In this document: positions 15,558 through 22,949 of the stretch, one piece after another | How the letters are laid out: the number at the start of each line of letters is the position of its first letter | Position numbering within the stretch: the stretch's first letter is position 1 | Origin: CAZVCG01 sp964626265 | GTDB lineage: Bacteria > Pseudomonadota > Alphaproteobacteria > UBA9219 | Assembly: GCA_964626265.1 (NCBI GenBank) | Contig: CAZVCG010000029.1 | Coordinates: 1-23,869, forward strand | Length of the DNA: 23,869 nucleotides | Direction of reading: 5' to 3' | The notes under the pieces: model-generated | Seen by the model: the letters and a program-made list of their open reading frames with translations, nothing else | The model's database searches: none | What the model was told of the DNA's origin: nothing | Translations under genes and position numbers: made by a program

Positions 15558-16067
15558 ATGCAAGACACTACATCGAATGCGGACAAAAAAGCAGGCGGAT
15601 TAAAGCTGTTGCTTGAACTGCCACGTCAGATTGAACGTATGCACCGCCGCTTTCTCGATGTTGTGCGGCTCGAATTGGGGCGCGTCGGCGTTCATGATAT
15701 CAGCCCAGTACAAGTCATGATGCTCAGCAACATTGGCGCTGAAGAAATTTCGGTGCGCGATTTGATCGAGCGAGGCTATTATCTTGGCTCCAACGCTTCA
15801 TATAATCTGAAACAGCTTGTTGACGGCGCGTACGTTGAACGGCACGCGTCAACCCGCGACAAGCGCTCGGCGCGTTTGAAGGTAACGGCTAAAGGCCGCG
15901 AAGTTTTAAACAAGCTCAGCGCGCTGGAAAAACAATGGGCGGAGCCATTGTTGGCAAACGGCGATGAAACGGCCTTGGATACTACGCAAAAGACGTTGAG
16001 GCATCTTGAGCGTTGCTGGTCGGATGCGGTCCGCTACGCGGGCGCGACGGACAGCGCGGATCTATAG
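15558..16067 (+). CDS. MarR-family regulator, LdtR-like
   Basis: This is a winged-helix MarR-family transcriptional regulator of 169 aa. The sequence around residues 25-110 (ERMHRRFLDVVRLELGRVG, RGYYLGSNASYNLKQLV, DKRSARLKVTAKG) closely follows LdtR, an alphaproteobacterial MarR protein linked to L,D-transpeptidase genes and cell-wall stress. The DNA-recognition helix is in GYYLGSNASYNLKQLV and the wing in DKRSARLKVT. AAGGGG (15542-15547) lies ten bases before the ATG. It is divergent from tadD with a roughly 100-bp shared promoter region, so tadD is a possible target. LdtR identity is from recognised motifs only. Confidence 0.85.
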   Translation: MQDTTSNADKKAGGLKLLLELPRQIERMHRRFLDVVRLELGRVGVHDISPVQVMMLSNIGAEEISVRDLIERGYYLGSNASYNLKQLVDGAYVERHASTRDKRSARLKVTAKGREVLNKLSALEKQWAEPLLANGDETALDTTQKTLRHLERCWSDAVRYAGATDSADL

Positions 16068-16074
16068 CTATAAA

Positions 16075-17406
16075 CTAAATCAGCGCGCCAATCATATTGT
16101 GTTTCCCCGTTTGCGTTATCCGCACCGGTCGTTCTTGTCCGATCATGTCCGCCGAGGTGCGGACAAGTACAGTTTGCATATAAACCGTGCGACCGAAGAC
16201 GTGTTCTTTGCGTCGCGCAGCGCTTTCGAAAAGAACGGGCATGGTTTTGCCCTCGCAAGATGCGTTGAACCGTTCCTGTTGCGCCGACAGCAAGGCCTGC
16301 AATTCCTTTATCCGCGCGTTTTTTACGGCAGCGGGGACTTGATCGTCCCGACCTGCGGCGGGAGTGCCGGGACGACGGCTATATTTGAAGGAAAAAGCTT
16401 GCGCAAATCCGACATCGCTGACAAGCCTCAGCGTTGCCTTGAAGTCCACGTCCGTCTCACCCGGAAAGCCGACGATGAAATCGGACGACAAGGCGAGATC
16501 TGGTCGCGCTTTTTTCAATTTATCGAAGATGCGGCGGTAATCGTCGGCGGTGTGTTTGCGGTTCATGGCGGCCAGAACGCGATCCGATCCGCTTTGCACA
16601 GGGAGATGCAAAAACGGCATGAGCTGGGGCAAGTCGCGATGCGAAGCGATGAGGTCGTCCGTCATATCCAAAGGATGTGATGTCGTATAGCGGAGTCGCG
16701 ACAGGTTGGGGATGCCTGCAAGACGCGTGAGCAAGGCGCTTAGCTTCAGATTTCCATCATGCCATGCGTTGACATTTTGGCCCAAAAGGGTGATTTCGCG
16801 AACGCCCTTGTTCACGAGCGCTTTGGCTTCGCTTACGATGGCTTCGAGCGGACGCGAGTATTCCGCGCCGCGCGTGTAGGGCACGACGCAATAGCTGCAA
16901 AAACGGTCGCAGCCTTCTTGTATGGCCAAAAACGCGCTGACGTCCGGGTTTGTTTGGGCAACGGGCAAAGAGTCAAATTTCGTTTCAACAGGAAACCCAA
17001 GATTCAAGACCTTGCCAGATCGCTGCATGGCTTGAGAAATCATGCGCGGAAGTTGATGATACGTCTGCGGCCCAAAAACCAAATCTACATAAGGCGCACG
17101 GCGCTGAATCTCTTCGCCTGCCGCTTGAGCGACACACCCTGCAACGGCGATAAGCATGTTTCGGCCATTCCGGACGCGCGCGTCTTTGTGTTCGCGTAAA
17201 CGTCCCAGTTCCGAGAACAGCTTTTCCGAGGCTTTCTCGCGAATATGGCAGGTGTTGAAGATGACCAAATCGGCTTCGGCCGGATCGTTCGTCATTATAT
17301 AGCCAAGAGGCATCACGACATCGGCCATGCGCGCCGAGTCGTACACGTTCATTTGACAACCCCATGTTTTGATAAGGAGCTTTTTGGCCGTATTTTCTGC
17401 CTTCAT
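16075..17406 (-). CDS. miaB: tRNA methylthiotransferase MiaB
   Basis: MiaB adds the 2-methylthio group to i6A37 in tRNAs reading UNN codons, using radical SAM chemistry and two iron-sulfur clusters. The 443-aa protein has the N-terminal UPF0004 domain with three cluster cysteines (GCQMNVYDS, NTCHIREKA, AGCVAQA), the radical SAM motif CDRFCSYC, and a C-terminal TRAM domain ending GKHNMIGALI. The ATG at 17406 begins MKAENTAKK; the open frame reaches further upstream, but this start matches the family. It is the last gene of the operon starting at 20837, 22 bases after plsC, and its stop is seven bases from the stop of the LdtR-like gene. Confidence 0.96.
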   Translation of the reverse strand: MKAENTAKKLLIKTWGCQMNVYDSARMADVVMPLGYIMTNDPAEADLVIFNTCHIREKASEKLFSELGRLREHKDARVRNGRNMLIAVAGCVAQAAGEEIQRRAPYVDLVFGPQTYHQLPRMISQAMQRSGKVLNLGFPVETKFDSLPVAQTNPDVSAFLAIQEGCDRFCSYCVVPYTRGAEYSRPLEAIVSEAKALVNKGVREITLLGQNVNAWHDGNLKLSALLTRLAGIPNLSRLRYTTSHPLDMTDDLIASHRDLPQLMPFLHLPVQSGSDRVLAAMNRKHTADDYRRIFDKLKKARPDLALSSDFIVGFPGETDVDFKATLRLVSDVGFAQAFSFKYSRRPGTPAAGRDDQVPAAVKNARIKELQALLSAQQERFNASCEGKTMPVLFESAARRKEHVFGRTVYMQTVLVRTSADMIGQERPVRITQTGKHNMIGALI

Positions 17407-17428
17407 AATGAACGGTTTGTGCCAAATC

Positions 17429-18298
17429 TTATGTGGGCGGCGCAAGCTGTTTCTTGGCGGAGGATGGTAAAGAAACGGTTTCTGAGAGTTGAAAACGGCC
17501 AGTGATGCACTGTTCAACGCCTTTGGCCACCTTTTGGTGGCAATAAAGGGCCAGTTCTTTCCGGTTTGCAAAAGCCTTTATGGAGACAGGGGCATGGAAA
17601 ATCACGTCGACCGTAAAGCTGCCGATTTTGAAGACGTTCCACAGATGAGGCAACAAAGTCATATCGCCATACCAGGCATAATAAGAACGCCATACGCGGC
17701 CTAACGGCAGACCGCCGAGACCGGTACACAAGAAGGAAACCGGCTGTACTGTTACGGGAGGTGTATGGCAGTTTTTTTCTACAATGCTAAATAAACTGCT
17801 TTTAAAAGGCAGCGTGCGTTGACCGTCCGATGATGTGCCTTCGGGAAAAAGGATCAGACTGTGCCCTTGCATAAGGCGCTGGCTTAAGGTGTCTCGTTGT
17901 TCGGCGGCTCGCGCAGCGCGCCGTTCAATGAAAGCGGTTTGCTGAAGTCTGGCCATAAAACCGAACAAAGGCCATGAGGCCACTTCGGCCTTGGCGACAA
18001 ATGCGCCGGGGATCAGAGAACCAAGCACGGGTATATCGAGATAAGAAGTGTGATTGGCTACGAACAGAGTTGGCTTTTGCGTTGACATAACGCCATGCAC
18101 GTTAATTGTAACGCCCAACAAGCGGGTCAGGCATTTGTGAAACAGCCGCGCAAAAAGGAACAAATCGCCGCTTTTCGATAAAATCCGGTAAAGTTGAGGA
18201 GGAATAAATATCAAGATCAGCGCAAAAAAACCGATAAGACGCAAAACGCCCTTAACGGTGCCGTACGCGCCATCGTCGAGTCCTATTTTATCGTTCAT
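17429..18298 (-). CDS. plsC: 1-acyl-glycerol-3-phosphate acyltransferase (PlsC-type)
   Basis: This membrane enzyme transfers an acyl chain to a lysolipid, normally lysophosphatidic acid to phosphatidic acid. The acyltransferase signatures are clear: NHTSYLD (His83, Asp88) and FPEGTSSDG (151-159). An N-terminal hydrophobic helix lies at about 20-36. Length (289 aa) is normal for the family. The related OlsA acyltransferase of ornithine-lipid synthesis has the same motifs, so substrate is not certain. Placement of plsC just before miaB is common in alphaproteobacteria. The start lies two bases after the stop of the upstream membrane-protein gene. Confidence 0.92.
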   Translation of the reverse strand: MNDKIGLDDGAYGTVKGVLRLIGFFALILIFIPPQLYRILSKSGDLFLFARLFHKCLTRLLGVTINVHGVMSTQKPTLFVANHTSYLDIPVLGSLIPGAFVAKAEVASWPLFGFMARLQQTAFIERRAARAAEQRDTLSQRLMQGHSLILFPEGTSSDGQRTLPFKSSLFSIVEKNCHTPPVTVQPVSFLCTGLGGLPLGRVWRSYYAWYGDMTLLPHLWNVFKIGSFTVDVIFHAPVSIKAFANRKELALYCHQKVAKGVEQCITGRFQLSETVSLPSSAKKQLAPPT

Positions 18299-18300
18299 GC

Positions 18301-18798
18301 CTATTCTCTACCGCGCACCAAATCGACGGGCTTATTCGTCGCAACGTCGGGACCCCATATGGCTTTAAGCTGTTCCAGTCCCTCGCGCAATATGCGCAGG
18401 CGGGCTTCCATACGGTTAACGGCCATCATTGCCATGGCGGTCGGCACGGCGTAAAGGATTAGTTGACCCATAGCTGCGGCTCCGAACATGACAATCCATG
18501 ACAGGGGATCGCTCAATATGCGAAAGGCCTCTTCAAGCGAATGTCCTTTCGTCCAAAGCTCGATGATAAAGGGTAAAACGCCCGCGACGTTTAGAAAACC
18601 CACAGTAATAAGGCCAGACTTGTTTGGATCCGTTTCTGTGAACAGCGCGACAAGCGTAGGCAATAATCCCAGACATATGAGCAAGGTCGGTGCGCCGAAC
18701 GGAACCAAAGCGCCAATGACGATCATCAGGACAATAAATTTTGTTCCGCTTTTGCCGGCCGTTTCAGCTTTCTTGGGCGTTTCATTATTTTCGGACAT
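18301..18798 (-). CDS. small multi-pass membrane protein
   Basis: This 165-aa protein has three or four predicted membrane helices (about 20-54, 62-80 and 98-124), a polar Lys/Glu-rich N-terminus and a helical cytosolic C-terminus. I do not recognise the family. It sits between the pseudokinase and plsC with two-base gaps on both sides, so translation is probably coupled and a shared membrane process is likely. Confidence 0.75.
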   Translation of the reverse strand: MSENNETPKKAETAGKSGTKFIVLMIVIGALVPFGAPTLLICLGLLPTLVALFTETDPNKSGLITVGFLNVAGVLPFIIELWTKGHSLEEAFRILSDPLSWIVMFGAAAMGQLILYAVPTAMAMMAVNRMEARLRILREGLEQLKAIWGPDVATNKPVDLVRGRE

Positions 18799-18800
18799 GG

Positions 18801-20837
18801 CTATGACCCAAGTCTCGGCCAGACGGCGCGGAAGATAGTGGTTGCGATAAAAACTATGGCCAGAAGGCTGGCGATGGTTGCCGCTACCGGCCGTCCAATC
18901 TTTAGCGAGATGTTTTCGCGATGGGACAACTCGGCTTCCAGCGAGGCAATTTCGCTTTGAATATCGTGGTACATTTGCCTGGCGCGCAGAAAATCGGCTT
19001 CATCATGTTCAACGCGTTCGGGATCGTCCACCAGATTCATCAGCTGGCTAAGATTGCCGTCTTTGACCGCTTGTTTAGTCTGTTTGCGCACTTTTTCCTG
19101 AAAGGGCTTGCTCAGGAATCGGCTGATTGTCGTTTCGACCAACGGATAAAGCCAAGAAGTCAATCCCGGCAGTTGTTCAGGGCCATAACGGTATTGCATT
19201 TCGCTGAATAGCGTAAGTAAGGCCAAACCGCGCCGGACCGGACTTTGCGTCGGCTCCATGGATGAGAAAAGAGCTTCACTGCGTTTGTCATGAACGATAA
19301 GAAATGCAGCCAAGTGCCGGTCCATGGGTTCTGATGGGCGCGTAGCCGAAGAAGACTGAGATTCCAGCGCGGGGATAATGTCGCGGGGGGAAAGAATATA
19401 ATGACCGCGTAACATAGGGCTTAGACATGGCAGGGTAGGATTTAATTCATATACTGCGCGTTCCAAACCGTTGCCGAAAGATGTCTTCTCGATAATGCTG
19501 CGGATACGTTCTATTTGCTGAGCTAAGGGGACTAAATCAGTCTTGACGTCCTTTTGCTGGTTGACCCAAAAGGTCACAAATTGATTGGCAATAATCTCGC
19601 TCAAGATTTGCGCGTTTGTACCACCCTGAAGAGCTTCTACAAGCATCGTAGCTATGCCGCTAGGCATCACGGAAACGCCGCGATAACGGATGGGAGCGGC
19701 AGGGTCAAGCGCGATACAGGCGCGCGTGACGAGTTGATCTTCGTAATGCGACGATTTGCCGCTTTCCTTGAGATTTTCCAGAGCTTCATTAACGCTTTCC
19801 GCGCGATCTTCGTCGCCATAGGAACGCGTAAGCCACTTTTCGAGCGAACCGCTTTCAATTTCCTTGGCGGCTTCAGAGACATTCGCCGTCATTGCCATGG
19901 CCAACGGGCGCACCTGCCAATATTCTTTGCCCGCAAAAGAAAAGTGTCGGCTGGAACGGCGCCCGGTGTCCGAACTTTTCGGCGTCATCCTTTTTCTCGA
20001 AAGCCATTGTTCGAGTTCGGTGGCGCTCCATCGTTGTTTGGGGTCGTCGGCGAGCAGGCCGCGTAACAGCTCAATATGACCTGTCGCGAGACGCTTGTTG
20101 CCGACAAGGGCGTTGAAGCTTCCCTGTTCTATTTTCGCGTTGAGGACGGCTCGATCGTCGACACCAGTGAGCGGGTTGTGTCCCATGACAACCAAAGCCA
20201 ACGCAACACCGAAAGCGTAACAATCATCGAGGTGATGCCCTAAGCCTCGTCCAGAAGGCGTACACATGCCGCGTTCTATGGTCTCGAACAAGATAGGCTG
20301 GCCTATGCCAGGCGGCGCTGAAAGGCATTCACCGATTTGAGGTTGAGTGGAACTTCCTTCGCGCCAGAATATGTTATCGAGGCGGATGCTGCCGTGCACG
20401 ACGCTGGTGCGTTGCAACTCCAAAAGCGCGCTGATAATAGGCACGACGAAATGATGATTCACGGCGTCTTCCCCCATCGGCGTATGCGTTTCATTCAGCG
20501 ACTGCCAATAGCGTGGGGTGAGAGGCCGTTCATAGGCAAGGGCGTAATATTTCGCGCCGTGCGCCGGCCAATGGATGACCCCTCCCTCCCGTACCCTCAA
20601 CAACGATGGACAATCGATGACGCGCATGGCGTTGACGAGGTCGGCACGGGGGGGGAGGGGGGAGGCGCAGAGGATGGCTACGAGGTCGGACGAGGAATCG
20701 CCTTTCATACGCGCGGCATAGGCCTTGCCCGTGGGAGAATCGTATTCGGGTAGGGGTGAGTCAGGGTAAATATCGACGCGCCGCTCAAGCGTCAGCGTCG
20801 ATCCGTGGGTTTCCGTAGCTTGGGAGGCTTGAGGCAT
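18801..20837 (-). CDS. membrane-anchored Ser/Thr pseudokinase
   Basis: The N-terminal 280 residues follow the eukaryotic-like protein kinase fold: the catalytic-loop equivalent VVHGSIRLDNIFW (147-158), a subdomain IX-like LDDCYAFGVALALVVMG (203-219) and a subdomain XI-like DDPKQRW (264-270). The catalytic Asp of HRD is lost (HGS, 148-150), the DFG position reads IGE (168-170), and no clear glycine-rich loop or VAIK lysine is seen. It is thus predicted to be inactive. The middle (about 290-620) is a helical region of unknown type. A charged coiled-coil stretch precedes one C-terminal membrane helix (about 655-672), with the kinase-like domain in the cytosol. It heads the operon with the small membrane protein, plsC and miaB, and has no clear Shine-Dalgarno. 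Confidence 0.8.
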   Translation of the reverse strand: MPQASQATETHGSTLTLERRVDIYPDSPLPEYDSPTGKAYAARMKGDSSSDLVAILCASPLPPRADLVNAMRVIDCPSLLRVREGGVIHWPAHGAKYYALAYERPLTPRYWQSLNETHTPMGEDAVNHHFVVPIISALLELQRTSVVHGSIRLDNIFWREGSSTQPQIGECLSAPPGIGQPILFETIERGMCTPSGRGLGHHLDDCYAFGVALALVVMGHNPLTGVDDRAVLNAKIEQGSFNALVGNKRLATGHIELLRGLLADDPKQRWSATELEQWLSRKRMTPKSSDTGRRSSRHFSFAGKEYWQVRPLAMAMTANVSEAAKEIESGSLEKWLTRSYGDEDRAESVNEALENLKESGKSSHYEDQLVTRACIALDPAAPIRYRGVSVMPSGIATMLVEALQGGTNAQILSEIIANQFVTFWVNQQKDVKTDLVPLAQQIERIRSIIEKTSFGNGLERAVYELNPTLPCLSPMLRGHYILSPRDIIPALESQSSSATRPSEPMDRHLAAFLIVHDKRSEALFSSMEPTQSPVRRGLALLTLFSEMQYRYGPEQLPGLTSWLYPLVETTISRFLSKPFQEKVRKQTKQAVKDGNLSQLMNLVDDPERVEHDEADFLRARQMYHDIQSEIASLEAELSHRENISLKIGRPVAATIASLLAIVFIATTIFRAVWPRLGS

Positions 20838-20952
20838 GGCGCATAAAGCTAGCGCAACAGGGGAAAAAATAAGTTAAAATCATGGGCAAGGCGAGGGTTC
20901 GGGACCGAATTTTGCGTCGTTTAAAGCGCAAAACCAACTCTTTCGGAGCAAA

Positions 20953-20966
20953 AAAACCGCGGTTTT
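20953..20966. promoter_or_regulatory. AAAACCGCGGTTTT palindrome
   Basis: A perfect 14-bp palindrome lies in the 258-bp gap between the divergent pseudokinase and tRNA-Glu genes. It could be an operator; nothing else in this gap looks coding. Confidence 0.3.
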
Positions 20967-21019
20967 CCAGTTTTTTCGGGATTCTTAGAACCAAGAGGCC
21001 TACGTTTATTACTTTCCGG

Positions 21020-21048
21020 TTGATTTGCTGGGCCAGCCCGTTTATCAG
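21020..21048 (+). promoter_or_regulatory. possible promoter of the tRNA-Glu gene
   Basis: TTGATT (21020-21025) and TATCAG (21043-21048) are separated by 17 bases and would start transcription about 42 bases before the tRNA. The match to consensus is moderate. Confidence 0.35.
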
Positions 21049-21096
21049 TCGCCGGCGCGCTACAGCCATCGGTAAAGCGGCCCGCGGCACTGCCTC

Positions 21097-21172
21097 GTCC
21101 CCTTCGTCTAGAGGCCTAGGACATCGCCCTTTCACGGCGGTAACACGGGTTCGAATCCCGTAGGGGACGCCA
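21097..21172 (+). tRNA. tRNA-Glu (anticodon UUC)
   Basis: The 76-base sequence folds as a standard cloverleaf: acceptor GTCCCCT with AGGGGAC, D-arm, anticodon stem TCGCC/GGCGG with loop CTTTCAC (anticodon TTC at 21131-21133), T-arm with GGTTCGAATCC, and an encoded CCA end. It is very close to the bacterial tRNA-Glu consensus. Sequence character changes immediately after it, which fits use of its 3' end as an integration site. Confidence 0.97.
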
Positions 21173-21580
21173 TAGGCGGCTAGTTTATATAATTATAACA
21201 ACAAGTTGCCGGTTTTTCAGAAAACTAACTCACAATTCAACCCACAATTAAAACCGAGACATAAGTGGACAGTATTGGCCAATCCGAGACACCGATAGAC
21301 TGGTTTGCGGGTTAATGGGCGGCAGCCCTCGCAAACGTTTTACAAACGCGGAACGTATAACAACGTTATACGTCCCACTCCTTGCGGAGCTTGCGACTAT
21401 CATTAAAAGCGTGTCCACGCGCTGATGCTTGGTTGGAGCAATCGGCCATTTATGGTTAAGATTGTGCAAGAAATAGGCGAGATGAACTTTTGAAAATGTT
21501 TTCATAAACAGATTCAAAGGCATCTAGAAAAAATGTCTGCCGGACATTTTAGGAGCGGTAAAACTCTTCGATTACCGCTA
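21173..21580. other. repeat-dense gene-free DNA next to tRNA-Glu
   Basis: No convincing gene is seen here; the one long minus-strand frame (21248-21523) lacks recognisable sequence. The stretch contains direct repeats CACAATT (21231-21237, 21243-21249; 12-bp period) and CCGAGACA (21254-21261, 21284-21291), palindromes ATTGGCCAAT (21274-21283) and CGTATAAC/GTTATACG (21354-21372), a long hairpin GTTTGCG/CGCAAAC (21303-21336) and the GCGTGTCCACGC motif (21409-21420). Such density next to a tRNA end resembles the arm-site region of an integrative element. Confidence 0.5.
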
Positions 21581-21590
21581 CATTTTTAAT
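21530..21590. terminator. tandem hairpins, terminator-like
   Basis: AAAATGTC (21530-21537) pairs with GACATTTT (21543-21550), giving a T-run tail on the minus strand. AGCGGTAA (21554-21561) pairs with TTACCGCT (21572-21579), followed by a T run on the plus strand. Together they could stop transcription from both directions. Confidence 0.5.
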
Positions 21591-21667
21591 CGGGTTTGAG
21601 AAAGACGCTTCCATCAGGAAGACGACTCTTTCCAGCCAAATCAGAAAAAATTGAGTTCAGGTAATCG

Positions 21668-21685
21668 CGGGAAGGTTTCTTCCCG
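21668..21685 (+). promoter_or_regulatory. hairpin upstream of the AlpA-type gene
   Basis: CGGGAAG (21668-21674) and CTTCCCG (21679-21685) form a perfect 7-bp stem with a GTTT loop. It lies 120 bases before the AlpA-type start and may be a leader hairpin. The surrounding 21590-21805 stretch shows no supported gene. Confidence 0.25.
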
Positions 21686-21805
21686 TCGCAAGGTCGCGTG
21701 CGCACGTATAGGCGCGGACGCTGCTGGTTTGACGATTTGCTTACGGGCAAAGGCGGTGGTCGCCGGCGCTCGAAAAAGTTTGAACGTAGGTATAGGAGGA
21801 AAAGG

Positions 21806-22036
21806 ATGAACGAGGGAAACGAGCAAANNNNNNNNNNNNNNNNNNNNNNNNNNNNNNNNNNNNNNNNNNNNNNNNNNNNNNNNNNNNNNNTTCTGCGTTT
21901 GCCGGAGGTCATGTCCCGTATCGGATTGCATCGGGCATCCATCTACAAACACATGGCTGAGGGTTCTTTTCCTCATCCCGTACCGCTCGGCGCTCGCGCC
22001 GTTGGCTGGATCGAGAGCGAGATCGACGCGTGGTAG
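21806..22036 (+). CDS. AlpA-family regulator, interrupted by an assembly gap
   Basis: AlpA-type proteins are small helix-turn-helix activators of excision genes in prophages and integrative elements. The readable part after the gap (LRLPEVMSRIGLHRASIYKH and the closing AVGWIESEIDAW) matches the family well, with the recognition helix in HRASIYKHM. The ATG at 21806 has an excellent Shine-Dalgarno (AGGAGG, 21794-21799). Bases 21828-21890 are undetermined; if the 63 Ns are true length, the frame is kept and the protein is 76 aa, as expected. The missing bases would encode the residues just before the HTH. Confidence 0.8.
   Translation: MNEGNEQXXXXXXXXXXXXXXXXXXXXXXLRLPEVMSRIGLHRASIYKHMAEGSFPHPVPLGARAVGWIESEIDAW
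21828..21890. other. assembly gap (63 undetermined bases)
   Basis: A run of N interrupts the AlpA-type gene near its N-terminus. The two sides are in the same reading frame, so the gap size is plausible, but the join may be a scaffold link rather than contiguous sequence. Confidence 0.98.
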
Positions 22037-22093
22037 GCGGCACGAATTCGCAAACGAAGCGTGCGAATCTCATAGGGCGTTTAAATGGATTTG

Positions 22094-22129
22094 GCGCTTA
22101 AGCGCTGAGTCAGGGCGTGGACACGCCCT
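22094..22129. promoter_or_regulatory. two adjacent palindromes between alpA and mobC
   Basis: GCGCTTAAGCGC (22094-22105) is a perfect 12-bp palindrome. AGGGCGTG (22112-22119) and CACGCCCT (22122-22129) form the next, followed by CATTTT. The core GCGTGGACACGC (22115-22126) is the exact reverse complement of 21409-21420. They may be operators, a terminator, or part of a transfer origin beside mobC. Confidence 0.45.
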
Positions 22130-22174
22130 CATTTTGGTTAAAATTTTTTGAAGATTTTTTGAACGGAGGCTCAT

Positions 22175-22720
22175 ATGACTGGGAACAAATATACCGAGTT
22201 GGAGATGCTTCATGAACAACTTCGGGCAACCAATAAATCTTTTGCGTCGAATGGTGAACATAGTGTCACCAATAAACGGTCTGACCACTTTTCCTCAAAA
22301 AGCTCTGCGCAAGTTGAGAGTTTGGTCAGACCACAAGTGGTCAGTCCGAACTCTGGCGAGCTAAAGCTCGGAAGGGAACGGCCTTATCGTCTTATGGGAA
22401 GGTTCTCGGCAACCGAGCGCGAGACTGTTTTCAGAAATGCCAAAGAAGCCGAAATGTCGGTGAATGAATACATTCGTACCGTCTCTCTTGGCAACGGATA
22501 CAAACCGCCGCTGAGTGTGGAAACGAGAACCGTTCTGTTTGGTGTATACCGAGAATTGATAAGCGAAGGTAATAACCTGAACCAAATCGCCAAGAAGATG
22601 AACGGAGGCGCTGCCACCCCAAGCCAAGGGGTTGCCATGCTTCAGGCAATACGTGAGCCGCTAATAGGGGCGTTACGTGCCGTAATAAAAACTTTGGATA
22701 GAGGTGGGCCGATGCCCTAA
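22175..22720 (+). CDS. MobC-like plasmid mobilisation protein
   Basis: This 181-aa protein resembles the MobC/relaxosome accessory family, which helps a relaxase open the transfer origin. The C-terminal family signature is visible as ELISEGNNLNQIAKKMNGG (about 128-146), preceded by a ribbon-helix-helix-like segment (RFSATERETVFRNAKEAEMS, then VNEYIR, about 75-100). The N-terminal 65 residues are polar and low-complexity. GGAGG (22165-22169) is five bases before the ATG. A relaxase gene normally overlaps or follows mobC; none is present downstream, so the mobilisation module looks incomplete. Confidence 0.8.
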   Translation: MTGNKYTELEMLHEQLRATNKSFASNGEHSVTNKRSDHFSSKSSAQVESLVRPQVVSPNSGELKLGRERPYRLMGRFSATERETVFRNAKEAEMSVNEYIRTVSLGNGYKPPLSVETRTVLFGVYRELISEGNNLNQIAKKMNGGAATPSQGVAMLQAIREPLIGALRAVIKTLDRGGPMP

Positions 22721-22785
22721 GCCCATTCGGTAGCATCAGGAATAACGTTGCGGGTTTTTTACGCTTCTAGCCTTGTCCTACACGC

Positions 22786-22805
22786 CATGACGTTGCCTCG
22801 TCATG
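22786..22805. repeat. hairpin between mobC and the TetR gene
   Basis: CATGACG (22786-22792) and CGTCATG (22799-22805) form a perfect stem with a six-base loop. The 229-bp gap that holds it has no other clear feature except the operator candidate at 22891. Confidence 0.3.
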
Positions 22806-22890
22806 TCCACGAAATATCCTGTCTTATCAAAGGGGGGTGAAGTTTTTAGGGCTAGGCAACGGACAGACACCGCTATCTCATCAGTCCGTG

Positions 22891-22912
22891 TCAAATAACA
22901 CTTGATATTTGA
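22891..22912. promoter_or_regulatory. candidate operator of the TetR regulator
   Basis: TCAAATA (22891-22897) and TATTTGA (22906-22912) form a perfect inverted repeat with an eight-base spacer, 38 bases upstream of the tetR-type start. TetR regulators usually bind such sites to repress themselves and the adjoining efflux genes. A second, looser repeat (ATAACA 22895-22900 with TGTTAT 22921-22926) overlaps it. Confidence 0.5.
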
Positions 22913-22949
22913 ATAATAGATGTTATCCTAAAAGCAAGGGAGAAAACAT

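Noticed and set aside
16320..16380. GC-rich inverted sequence resembling a REP inside miaB
   Set aside because: It encodes the normal MiaB region around RRPGTPAAGRDDQVP, which is conserved in the family, so it is not an inserted repeat.
20882..21163. 93-aa basic frame overlapping tRNA-Glu
   Set aside because: It runs through the tRNA gene, has no Shine-Dalgarno and matches no known small basic protein.
21148..21172. Second attachment site copy of the tRNA 3' end
   Set aside because: I searched by eye for the tRNA 3' end sequence between 21173 and 23869 and found no copy; the distal site must lie outside the window if it exists.
21248..21523. 91-aa minus-strand frame next to the tRNA
   Set aside because: No recognisable motif or ribosome-binding site, and it overlaps the dense repeats; I cannot support it as a gene or as an integrase remnant.
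21586..21942. 118-aa minus-strand frame spanning the assembly gap
   Set aside because: Overlaps the well-supported AlpA-type gene on the other strand, and much of it is undetermined bases, although it does end just before a terminator-like hairpin.
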